This document shows positions 11,254 through 21,406 of a stretch of DNA of 64,000 bases, piece by piece. This stretch comes from Cudoniella acicularis (taxonomy: Eukaryota > Ascomycota > Leotiomycetes > Helotiales > Helotiaceae). Under the pieces are notes generated by a model. The model made no database searches. It saw nothing but the letters and a program-made list of their open reading frames with translations, and was not told the DNA's origin. Location of the stretch: NCBI GenBank assembly GCA_013054445.1, contig JAAMPI010000023.1:31264-95263 (forward strand), written 5' to 3'. A program made the translations under genes and the position numbers. Numbering within the stretch: the first letter of the stretch is position 1; every line of letters begins with the position of its first letter.

Positions 11254-13639
11254 TCACATCCATAATCTGCAGGTTCCATCAGCTCCAGCACTAACACACC
11301 ACGGTTCCCTTGGGTGCCAGTCGATGTCCATAACGCCCAAAGCGCTCTTTACCTTGTGCCCTTTCAAAACCTTCACGGGTACAATCGTTGCATTTTCCAT
11401 CATGTCACTAACGACTTTGCCATGGAAAATCTGCAAACTACCGTCGTCACTGGCATCCGCAAATAATGGAAACCCACCCTTGTGATATTTGACTGCTCGA
11501 ATGGCCTTTGAATGAAAGCGCATAGTCTTGTAGGGCCGCGTTGAAAGGTCAAGATCATGCCACAAGAGGCGTCGATCATAAGAGCCAACAATCAGGTTAT
11601 CTCCTCCTGGATGGATATCGAATGACGAAATCCACCTCGCGCCAGGCTGAATTATTTTAACAAGCTCTTGTTTCTGCAGATCATAACTTCGTATCGTACG
11701 CTGTGTAGCAACGAAGAAAAGGGGTCTGGAGGGGTGGAATTGCACCGTTTGTGGTATACCGGGAAGGCGGCGGAAAGGAATCTGGGTAAGATGTTTCGAA
11801 AGTGTATGAATCGCAACAGCGCTCTTCTGAGCTGTAGGAGAAACGGTCGAGAAGAAGTCCCCACGCCTATGCCAGCTGATGACTTTGACCGTTGTTCGCA
11901 AGGTGATCTTGATAAGAACACCTTCGTCTTCAAGGCGGGATCCAGGTCGAGTCCACTTTGCAACTGGCTCTTTTCTGGCACCATTCGCAGTTAGAGCCTG
12001 CGTAGCATTTGTTGCATGACCGAATCCTTTGTCGAGCAGTTCCCGACTCGCAGCATCTGTTTGGGGATCGACAATTGGTGGTACAAGGAGGTAAACATCT
12101 TCGCCGGCCACGGCAGATAATATCACAGTGTCCCTCCCAGGTCGCCATCTTACGGCATTGACTGCCTCCTCGTCCCCAATCTTGGCACTCCAGATCTGTC
12201 TCCCAGTCAGGAGCTCCCATACGCGCACAGTTCCATCGTCGCCACCACTAGCAAGCCAAACTCCCGAAGGATCGATAGCCAAGCTCCGGACCCGCCCTTC
12301 ATGGCCGCGAAATAGTGTTGAACACACAGTTGGAAACGGTTTGAGCTCTTCTGGCCTTGGTAGTTTTGGAAGCAACGATGCCGGGTCTATATTAAGTCTG
12401 TTTTTGCGAACACGAGGAGCAAGGTATAAATCTAAAGATCGCTCGAATCGTTCGTTGATGAATTTGTCGTAACCAGGAACTTTTCGAAGAGAGCCGTAAG
12501 CCGCTGGTAAGTATTCTTTCTCTCGGTCCTCAGGATCTGTTGACTCCCAGGCTTGTTTTTCTGCCTTAGTTGGAAGATACTCGGGAGGTGGATTATAACT
12601 AAGGTCATATCCAGGAGGAGCAATTTTAGGTGCTGGTATGTTCATAACATGATCGGCACGAGGCTGTTCATCCTGCCAAATATCATAATGCGTCTCTTCC
12701 TCCTCTTCTTCACGCTCTTCGGGTGGTCGATATGGCAATATCCTTCCCTCCCTTATAGCACGTACAAGTTTCATTATCCTCTTAGCTTCATGTTTTGAAG
12801 GAAGGAATCGTCGTTTTGGCTCCGGCGCAGCACTGAGTGGCATAATTTCTTCAATACCAGAGAAATACTCAACCATAGCCTGTTGATGTAAGCCTATGAT
12901 ATCTCACAACATTTAGGAAACTTCGACTTACAGGATATGGATCATAACCTTCTTCAGGCATCTCGTTTGTTTGTATTCTGCGCAGGATTTCCAGTTCGTC
13001 TTGGCTTAAATTGAGAGGCTTTCCTGTTGATGGATCTGTGAGGCCAGTCCATCCCTTGGGAATATCTATACTATCTAGCAGTGCATCGAGCGCCTCTCCT
13101 TTCGCCGGCCGCATAATTCTCTTGCCATTGATGTCGTAACCGATGTGCGGGTACGAGTCGTAGAAGGACAGAGGAATATTCCCAATGGTATTGGTGGTGA
13201 CCGGTGCATCAGAATCATCCGAGTCATAAACGGGGTTAATTTCGTCGTACACATATCTCTCTCCCCCATTCGCATCTGTGACCACAGTATAGTTCGGTTT
13301 GTCCTCGTCATCTAATGGCTGCTGTTCTTTATCGGTGCTTTCTTCGACGGTTCTGGAGCCATTGATTTTGTTTACGCCCCCGTTCTGCTTCTCCGCATCA
13401 CTCTCGTCATCTTCTGATGGTATCTCATCGCTGTCAAGAGCTTCAAGTTCGTCGAAATCTTTCTCGTCTTCTTCGTCGCTCTCTTCATCTTCCCCGCTGT
13501 CATCCTCAGAATCTTCGCTCTGCGACAAGATACCTTCGAGAAGTCCGTCGCCGAATTCTGCTTCCGATTCCACGTCGGATGACTCAGGGACGTCACGAGT
13601 AACTGCTTTGCGCTTGCGATCAAGCTGTGGATGTGCCAT
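11254..13639 (-). CDS. ERB1: Ribosome biogenesis protein Erb1 (BOP1 homologue)
   Basis: Two exons, 13639-12932 and 12879-11254, giving 777 aa; the 52-nt intron (GTAAGT to CAACAG) joins EEGYDPYP to AMVEYFSG. Erb1 forms the PeBoW/NOP7 complex with Nop7 and Ytm1 and is needed for 27S pre-rRNA processing and 60S assembly in the nucleolus. The first 130 residues are very acidic (Glu/Asp/Ser runs), as in the family. The BOP1 N-terminal domain then contains [33 protein letters not shown] and [20 protein letters not shown]. The C-terminal half is a WD40 propeller: [29 protein letters not shown] and the final [17 protein letters not shown]. The length is close to yeast Erb1. It is divergent from the Zn2Cys6 gene, with a very short shared promoter of about 200-265 bp. 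Confidence 0.96.
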
Positions 13640-13775
13640 GTTGGAGTTTTGGAGCTGTCGATCAAGCTCGAGATTTTCTCAAAATTTATTTTTTTGATGT
13701 TCCTATCGCAAAGCTAATCTTATCGGCTAGCGCCTCCTGATTGGGCGGAACATCTAGGCACTTGCTTCTATACGT

Positions 13776-13799
13776 GAAGCCTGGAAGCCTGGAAGCCTG
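13776..13799. repeat. Tandem repeat, 8-bp unit x3
   Basis: Three exact copies of GAAGCCTG stand in the short divergent promoter between ERB1 and the Zn2Cys6 gene. It could be slippage, or a repeated binding site; nothing else distinguishes them. Confidence 0.8.
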
Positions 13800-13837
13800 G
13801 CGCATGTCTCTCCCCTCGACTTCACATCTTCACCCTC

Positions 13838-15224
13838 ATGTCAATATTCAACCAATACTTGATAAGTCTGAACCTAGATCCAGTGGCCCTCGGCTCGACT
13901 ACCATGCCCGCTACCACTGCCGCTCCCGCTGTTCCAGTGCCCAAAGACGCAACAAAACATCGCGCGTGTGACGAGTGCAGTTCGTTCTTCAAACATCCTA
14001 TCCCGTTGACTCAAAAGGCTAATCCACCTAGGAACGCGAAAACTAGCATGCAGCAAAGACCCTGATGGCTGCGAACGCTGCAAGCGAGAGGGCATTACCT
14101 GCCACTATTCCGAGCAAAAGCCCATGGGACGGCCCAGGAAGAGACAATTCATTGAAACCACGAAAGATGATTCAATTCCAGACTCAACAGTGGAATCCTT
14201 GGACATGGGACCGTTGCCCTTTGCTGCGGAAGACCTCAACTCCTACAATGACGGTGCCATAGCAGAACCGTATTATACGAATGCTCAGTCCGCATTGGGG
14301 TTTTCTCCAGAAACTACGCAGCAAGGAAGAGCTTCAGCACTGGATAACGGCCAGATTATTTGGCATTTTGGAGATCGAGAAGTGTTAGGCTCGGCCCCGA
14401 TCGATTTTGGGGATCTCAATTTTGATTCTGTGGACGACGTAAATTCCGGGTCAGATGTACCAGTGTTGTCAACCGCTTCAAATACTTCAGCATCCGACAG
14501 CGGCAACTCCCCTCCTCAAAGTGGTGCCTTGGCGCCCTGTAGTTGTCTTGCGTCCATGTACCTAGCGCTTTCTTCGCTCCAGCAGTTTCCAACAGATATT
14601 GTCCTGGCTTTGAAGACCGTCCGTGGCGCTGCTCGAACTGCAGCGGAAAGCATTTGGTGCCCACAATGTGGAGCGGTGGTCCTGGAGAAGCCTCAACCTC
14701 CAATCGATGCCTTTCAAAACACCATGTTGCTTGGCACCCTCCTGCCTATCATAGCCCATGGATATCAAAGATTGCTTAAGATGATAGACGAGGAAACAGA
14801 TAAAGCAGTAGCTGCAGGACAAACCAAAACCTTCAGATTCAATGATTATGGCGGACTGTGTCGGAACCAAACGACTATTGCCGGTGAAATGGCTTGTCTA
14901 GAGAAAGAGCTAATGTTTAATGCGGTGGAGATGCCACCCTCACAGTGGCGCACGACCGTTCGTGCGTTACTTCGAGTTGACATTTATGGTCATGAACAGG
15001 CGAGTTTTAAGCACCATGGCTTGAAGGGTTTGGTGAGTCAGATGGAGGAGCGCCAGAGAGCTCGGCATGAGTGGCTTGACGAGTTACATCGTGATGGAGG
15101 ACATGTTAATCTAGGGTTCGAAGGACATTTTGGCAATGTGCAGTGTCTTGGGGAACGCACACATGGCTGCCTGCAAATCCTACAAATGGCAAAACTTGCA
15201 ATCGACAGCTTAGTTATTGCTTAG
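13838..15224 (+). CDS. Zn(II)2Cys6 transcription factor, AflR-like C-terminal region
   Basis: Two exons, 13838-13979 and 14032-15224, giving 444 aa (422 aa if the in-frame ATG at 13904 is used, which is equally plausible). The 52-nt intron has a weak donor (GTTCGT), but a branch site GGCTAATCC and acceptor CACCTAG; splicing produces a perfect binuclear cluster, C-x2-C-x6-C-x6-C-x2-C-x6-C, from CDECRTRKLAC to GITC. The intron falls just after the second Cys. A basic segment, MGRPRKRQ, follows. The C-terminal half has the pattern of the AflR-type regulatory domain: a CSCLASMYLALSSLQQFP block, a CPQC pair and QNTMLLGTLLPIIAHGYQRLL. Such proteins regulate metabolic genes from the nucleus, but AflR-like sequence alone does not imply a toxin cluster, and no biosynthetic genes lie nearby. 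Target genes cannot be guessed. Confidence 0.88.
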
Positions 15225-16470
15225 CTCGGCCAAAGAACTGGTCAGAAGGGTGGGGCCAGACCTGTAGAATGTCGGATTCCACAAAGGCTTCGACTTTTTG
15301 CTATTTACTCCCCACTCAACGGTCCATCAAATACGAAGCGCCAACATTCGCCCGCTCTTTGCCTCCCAAAGATCCCATAATCTTACACAAGCTTCGCCAG
15401 CCATTCCCCAGATGAACGACTGGAATTGTGGTCAAAGGTGCCCAAGCTTGGAAAATGCAAAGATACCTTGAACTGCAGGTAAACGAAAGCATTTCATTGC
15501 TGCCGACACAGCACTGAGGAACCAGCTCTTCGGGGGCTTGTTCACCTTCTCGAGTCTCCAATCCAAGGAGTATTTGTAAAGTGCTGGCGAAGAGATGTAT
15601 ATTCACTGAGAGTGTACGTCACCGAGTACGACGCAAACCCAACTTAGGGATACAGAACGTGTGGTTTTGGGGGAAATCTTGCTTTGGAAAGAAGTTGAAT
15701 GTGTGCTGAATGGAATAGGACGAGGTGGAGTCTGCTGTCCAATTACCAAACCAGGAGTGGAGGCTAGTACAGCTGGAACACGTGAGGGTTGGGCTCGATA
15801 CCAATACTGTTGCTAAGTATTTGAAGCTCTGTGGGATTATTTGCAACTCATGTTCAAACCAAATACGCTTAGTTATATAGCTTGAATTGGTCTGTCGCGA
15901 TCGAATGGATATACGCTTTAAGAACAATGTTTATTGTACTAGATTTATTAATTTGATTTTCAGTCCCGATTTCCTGAAAATACCTGTGCAACTATCATCG
16001 ACGAATGCCAGAGACATTAAATTTTCGAAACTTCGGAATATGTTTTCAATCCTTTTCAAGTCCATGCATACCACGGTCGCTCCTAACACTTGAAAGGACA
16101 AAAGCTGTGTAACTGTGAGGTATTGTTACAAAGAAAGAAGTGTTACCTAATATGTCTTTTCATCTGTTCTAGTTCTTTACGTCTCCTTTAAGTTGGGAGT
16201 CATGTTTCAGTTCTCAAGTGTTAGGCGGGGCGGACCGCTGGATGGCCAAAGTGATATGTTTTTCAGTATTGAGCCAGCTATGAATCAGAGGGCCACCAAC
16301 CCTATTTTTACCCCAGCAAAGTAATTATTAGCTAATCTGAATGACATTTCTGAAACTGATTTTGAATAGTGGTATATGCACACACCCTGTACGCCATAAT
16401 TCCTCCCCTCCGAATGTACCCCGAGGAATTGTAAATGATACACCGCGTACATAGCGCCATTCAAGGTTCA
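15225..16470. other. Convergent intergenic stretch
   Basis: 1.25 kb between the 3' ends of the Zn2Cys6 and CorA-like genes. It is AT-rich, and its short frames carry no family features. No RNA gene was recognised. Confidence 0.5.
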
Positions 16471-18313
16471 TTAATTTGTCTTCTTAGCTGCCTTCCTTTT
16501 GAAGAGAAAATTGTGGACTGCTCGAGTCCCTTTTTTCACGCCATCATCCAACGTCTCCGTAATGAGCATCAGTAATTTACTGAAGAAGAACAAAAAACAA
16601 GAAAGATATGCACATAATTATAGCAAACAAGTTCCAATAATCCTTGGTTGTATATCCAGTTAAACCTGTGATTTGCATGGAGAAATAAGCTGTCATGAGG
16701 TTGACTGGCAGGAAGAGAACACTGAGCTTTGCAAGCAAGGTGGCTGCTCTTGTAAGACGGGATGTAGATTCTGTGTCTTTTTGGGCGTTGATGTTGAAAT
16801 ACTGTTGTATATTAGCAATCAATGAAAGTGGCATGAAACTTAAAAGACTCACAGTACTTATTAGAGCATCCTTTTCCGTTAAGAACTCTTTGGTCTCGCT
16901 CAATATCATAAGTTGCAACCGGTCTCCAAGCCGCTCAAATCGAGATCTAGCAGAATCAGCTAGGACGGGGTCTTGACGAGAGTCGTCCGGTACGGATGGC
17001 TTGGGTGGTTCAAGAATGCGTTGGACGAGATTTTTGTAACCTTCGTACACATGGTGCATTCGACGGATCTGAGTTCCAAGGACGTGTAGCTTGGGGATGA
17101 TCTCAATATCTATGCTCTCCACAGATTTGCGGGTCTAGAGAAATCAGGAGCTGACAACATATCATCATAGGAGTGGGTCTTACCATATTATGGAAAATTT
17201 GCTTTTGCTATTCAAATGTCAGCGCCTGGTTCAATTTAATTGAACTGACAAACATACGAGAAGGGTTAATCTTTTTTGAAAGGCGCCAACGGTAGAATAT
17301 ACAGCACGCCAATCATCAAACAGGTAGTAGAATAGATTGCTTGCACCTTCTTCACCCCATTTATCCACAGGAGACTTGTTTAGGACTTGCCGAACCGACT
17401 GCATTGAGATGACTTCTGCTGGGTCATAGCCGTTTTTTGATATTTGATATAAAACACTTAACAGATTCGATCGAATTGACTTCAAATCCTCAATTCCCAC
17501 GGAGCCAGGATGTTCATGGAAAGATATGACAGTGTCTAGAAACATTAGGAACTGCCAAAGTATTGATGGGTGGTGATTATTACTATCATTGCAAAGTACT
17601 AGCCACGAATACAAACGACGCTGTTGTCCTTCCTCTTCGATGTTGAAATCTCGATCTGACTTTGACGACTTCTGCTCCTGCTCGTGCATCCAGTTCGCTG
17701 CAATGCATATGACTAGACATAGGTTAGCCTATTCCAGGCTTTTCTAAATCTTAAGTCTTACATTTTTGTCCGACGTCGATGGAATGAAATTGATACATCT
17801 GCTTCACAATAGCGTAATGGCTCGTGTCGTTGTGGAGGCTAGTTCTTGGAACGTCCATGCTAACAGCTCCGAGTTCAACATCGTCCTTATTATGGGGGAA
17901 TATTCTTTGTGTCAAATGGTGCCTTGCGGGAGCTGGTGAAATCCCCTCGTCCGCCTCAGGGTCGGTTGCAATAATTGCACTAAGTCGAGGAGAAAACTCA
18001 TAATGCTCGGTGAGAAACTGTACAATGCCTTTCTGTCGATGTGGAGCCCAGATGTTACTGCAGAGGGAGAGCGATTAGCAATGAAAACATGGGGGAAGGT
18101 GGAATCATACATCCATCGGACGGGACGCTCGTCAGTCCTGGCGGAGCCGAGCAGGTCTTTGAACCCATTTTCATCTAGGTTAAAGGCAATCTGGGCGCTG
18201 TCAAATCCAAACTCAACAACGAAGTTGCTGGTCGATGGGTCGAGCGAGAAACGCTTGCTATCTTCGTACACCTTCGCATCGTCGTAGTCAGCGAATCGGC
18301 CGTCTCTCTCCAT
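16471..18313 (-). CDS. CorA-like metal-ion transporter family protein, frame shift near the 3' end
   Basis: Six exons: 18313-18111, 18057-17762, 17697-17258, 17207-17184 (a 24-nt microexon), 17134-16853 and 16801 onward. Introns are 49-64 nt and phases close. The N-terminal part is soluble (RPVRWINIWAPHRQKG, HYAIVKQMYQFHSIDVG). The C-terminal part has a long helical segment and two membrane helices: LSVLFLPVNLMTAYFSM and a second around YWNLFAIIMCISFLFFV. In CorA channels the first helix ends in GMN; here it reads FSM, as seen in divergent fungal CorA-like proteins, so Mg2+ specificity is not assured. The open frame stops at 16577 just after the second helix. Reading with one base fewer in the A6 run at 16592-16597 continues as FSKLLMLITETLDDGVKKG to a stop at 16471, which looks like the genuine C-terminus. 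The gene is therefore either mis-sequenced there or mildly truncated. Confidence 0.82.
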
Positions 18314-18884
18314 GGTGATTCGGGTCAGCGAACAGAAGGAGATGTCCTGAGAGACTCGGTGCCATGGCGACTCTGATGTCTTTTCAAGTCAGCGGAAGCG
18401 CCGCCCCAACCTGCAGCCTTGCTGGCGAGCGAGGTTGTGATACAGTGCAGTGTACAGCCGAGCAGGCTCACAGGCCACAGGCTCACTGGAGGCAAGACTC
18501 AGACTCAGAACTCGCACCTGGCCGCAGCCGAGCAGAAACGCGGCGGCGCAAGCTTGTGAAACATAGGGGCTATCACCGTATCACCGTATCAAGGGCGTCC
18601 CCTTTGACCAACAAGTTTCCCAACTGCATGTATCACGCGAAATTCATCAGATTTAGAATTCTCGGTTCAAGACAGCCTTGCTGATTCTCACCCCCATTGG
18701 ACGATATTCTCGCCATCCTTCACTTGTTGCACAAGCGTTAAGCAAAATCAGCCGCACCCCTGAGTCGAACACCAACCCTAACACCAACGCTCGTTGCGTA
18801 ACGCTGCTCTCTGCAGCTTCTCCTCACACTACTGCGTAGCGTTGCGCTTTGTTTTCTGTCAAGCCGGCCGTCTCCTCCTTCTCC
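18314..18884. promoter_or_regulatory. Shared intergenic region, CorA-like and GNAT genes
   Basis: 571 bp between divergent starts. It is more GC-rich than the neighbouring spacers. No gene or specific site was recognised. Confidence 0.45.
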
Positions 18885-19606
18885 ATGGTACTCGAAACCA
18901 TCCTGCTTCCGCGTGATGATGCAGGTGTCCGGAATCATGTAGAACGTTACAAGGCATTCCGCCTCCAAGCTTTAAAGACTGCGCCGCTGATGTTCGGGTC
19001 TACATACGAGAGAGAATCTGCTTTTACGAGTGGGATGTGGGAAACACGTCTAAAAAATCCACGCGCATTTACCCTTCTCACACTTCAAGACAAAGGCGTT
19101 GTTGGTTCTCTAACCATGATTAGTCTCCCTTTTGGCCCCGAGGAGTAAGTCAACCCAGCAAGTTCGCCAGATGAAGACTTCTCTGAATCTGGCAATTGCC
19201 TGCACGCACACATTATCTTTTTTTGCTATGATCAAAAGCTCTGACTATGTTTTACAGACTCCCTGCTTTTGGCGACCCGTGGAAGTCTCTGAATGGCGAA
19301 GCTCCTAAAGAGCCTGCCTACTCACATTGGCGGCTTAATGCAATGTTCACGCTGCCCGAAGTTCGAGGCCAGGGCATTGCTAAAGCGCTTATAAAAAAGG
19401 GCATTATCCTAGGCCATGAAGAAGCTGCCAAAGCCGGAAAAGAATTCGTGGGAAGTGTTGTGGTAGATTTGGATAATCCCGCTGCCAAAAGCCTCTATGA
19501 AAAGTGTGGGTTTGTGACTATCAAAGAAGAACCTCGTGATAAAGACAATACCAGAACTGTACTGCTGATGAAATATACTCCAGGGTCGGAAGTTTCTGCG
19601 CCTTGA
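18885..19606 (+). CDS. GNAT-family N-acetyltransferase
   Basis: Two exons, 18885-19144 and 19258-19606, giving 202 aa; the 113-nt intron runs from GTAAGT to TTTTACAG and joins FGPEE to LPAFGD. The start ATG is in a good context and no earlier ATG lies in frame. The acetyl-CoA binding motif is clear: LPEVRGQGIAKALIKKG, the R/Q-x-x-G-x-G/A signature, preceded by a beta strand (YSHWRLNAMFTL). It is followed by NPAAKSLYEKCGF, the usual C-terminal helix and strand of the fold. GNAT enzymes transfer acetyl groups to amines on proteins, polyamines, antibiotics or metabolites; the substrate cannot be read from sequence. There is no signal peptide or membrane segment, so it is probably cytosolic. Confidence 0.88.
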
Positions 19607-20261
19607 CACTTTTTCAATGGTCATTCTCTTGAAACAGAGCTCGATGCTCCAGCCTCTGAGTGGTATGATTCGGTTGTCAATTGGGGTTTTTGAGCTCATG
19701 AAGCTTATGTGAAAGTCTACGGGGTCTGATAATAACTTGGGCAATTTATTTCTCTCTTATTTCTCCTATTAATGCACTCGAAACACACTCCATATTTCAT
19801 ATTGCGTGCATAAGTAGGGATTACCTTTTCATCTCAGTCGGAAGTGGCGGTGCATTCTTAGCCACATTTAAGGTTAAGTTTCAGCTAATCATCCTCAGAA
19901 AGATGCAGCAGATCATCAACCCCGCTGATCGTTCATTCACCTTAAATTGGGGCCTCCGGGTCCAAAGTCGAGCAAAAACAGGGAATGAAAACATCTTGAC
20001 ATATCCACGCAGAGGAAATGACTTTTTTTTTTTGAAAGCACGGCAGCATGTTTCGCCACAGGGAGTTATTATCAATGTTGGCACTTCTCTTTGAGAACAT
20101 CCACCATTTTGCCGCTTTACACATTACAACTCTATTCCACCATGGTAGTGTCATAATACTTTATTCTACGAAACGCCAAATTCGACCTTCATATTTAAGA
20201 AGAAGAAAATCCAGTCGATTGTGCCCTATCACGAAATCCTCAAAACCTTTAAACTTTTCAA
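19607..20261. other. Gene-free stretch
   Basis: 655 bp between the GNAT gene and the CFEM gene, AT-rich, presumably the CFEM promoter. Short frames on both strands overlap each other and carry no recognisable features. Confidence 0.5.
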
Positions 20262-21281
20262 ATGTTGTCACAACTCTATACGGTCTTATTAGCGCTTTCG
20301 ATATATCTGCTCCCTGGAGCACAATCGCAACTGACTGTCGCCGATCTCCCACAATGCATTCAAGATTGCATTAACTCTTCAAAAGATGACAATTGCAAAG
20401 CTACCGATATTGCTTGCCTATGTCCAGCTTCGGCAGGGAATTTCCTTCCAGATCTGATCACTTGCATGCATTGGCAGTGTGACAACTCCCTCGACAACGA
20501 TCTCCTCTTAACACCACTGCAAATCGCATGCAACCTTGCCGGAACGTCCATCCCATCAGCAGCTATTCTAAATGCACAGAACATCGCTAGCAGCCTCGAT
20601 TCACAAGTTACTACCACAGTTACAACGGGCGGATCTTCTGCTACCGGGAGCACAGAAGCTACAGCAACCGTCCAACCTTCAGGAAGTGATCGGCCTGCTG
20701 CTCAATCCGTATTTGTTTCCACGACGACGACTACGGCAACTTAATCGGGCACGACGAATATAATTGTATATCCTGTCACGGTAGGGTCGGCAGCTACAGT
20801 CTCAGGTCCAGGTTCGACCATAACCGCCGTCTCAACCGCTCCAGGACAAACAGTTACGACTACGAATTCTGTAGGGAGTTCGGCGACAGTTGTAGCAGCA
20901 TCCTCGGGTCAGGTTCTCACCACGACGGATTCAGCAGGAAGTACGATTTTGACGACTCAAAGCTTCTCGTTCTACGGGACTACAACTTCCTCTGAGGATA
21001 CCTCATTGAGCCTCTCGAGCTCACAGACAAACTCGATACGGCCAACAACCGCTGGAGCAGGTTCTAGCACAAAAACAAGCAGAACCTCAACGGTTCCGGC
21101 AGAGAGCGAGAAAAACAGTTCACCCTTCTTAAATACCAACAATCCGTCGAGTAGGAAGGAGGTTAGGAGTCTATTGGGATTAGTGTTATGGCAACTATAT
21201 GCGGTTTCCGGGTATTGGGTTTGTGAAAAATTAATTTGTGCCACATGTACAGACAAATGGTTTATGAACTATGGATTATAA
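20262..21281 (+). pseudogene. CFEM-domain secreted/GPI-type protein interrupted by an in-frame stop
   Basis: The frame starts with a signal peptide (MLSQLYTVLLALSIYLLPGAQS) and then a CFEM domain of about 65 residues with the full set of eight cysteines (QCIQDC, NC, ACLC, TC, QC, AC). CFEM proteins sit on or near the fungal cell wall; some bind haem and some act in host interaction. The domain is followed by a Ser/Thr-rich stalk. A TAA at 20742-20744 ends the frame after 160 residues. The same frame then stays open to 21281 with the same kind of Ser/Thr-rich sequence (TTTNSVGSSATVV and TTTDSAGSTILTT) and a C-terminal hydrophobic stretch (LLGLVLWQLYAV) that could be the GPI signal. No splice pair removes the stop cleanly. 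The product is either a short secreted CFEM protein without an anchor or the relic of an anchored one. Confidence 0.8.
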
Positions 21282-21406
21282 TAGTAATAGTCACTTCAAT
21301 AGTTCATTATGATCATACAACATATGCAATTGTACAATGCACCGTTCTCGACCCTTCTCCAACAGTACATACACCCAAACAAACATTAATCCATTATGCA
21401 TAGCAT

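Noticed and set aside
10922..11485. 187-aa plus-strand frame
   Set aside because: Its second half is antisense to the WD40 part of ERB1 and it has no family features or splice support.
13838..15224. Idea of a mycotoxin cluster from the AflR-like regulator
   Set aside because: No polyketide synthase, peptide synthetase, terpene cyclase or tailoring enzymes lie nearby; neighbours are housekeeping genes.
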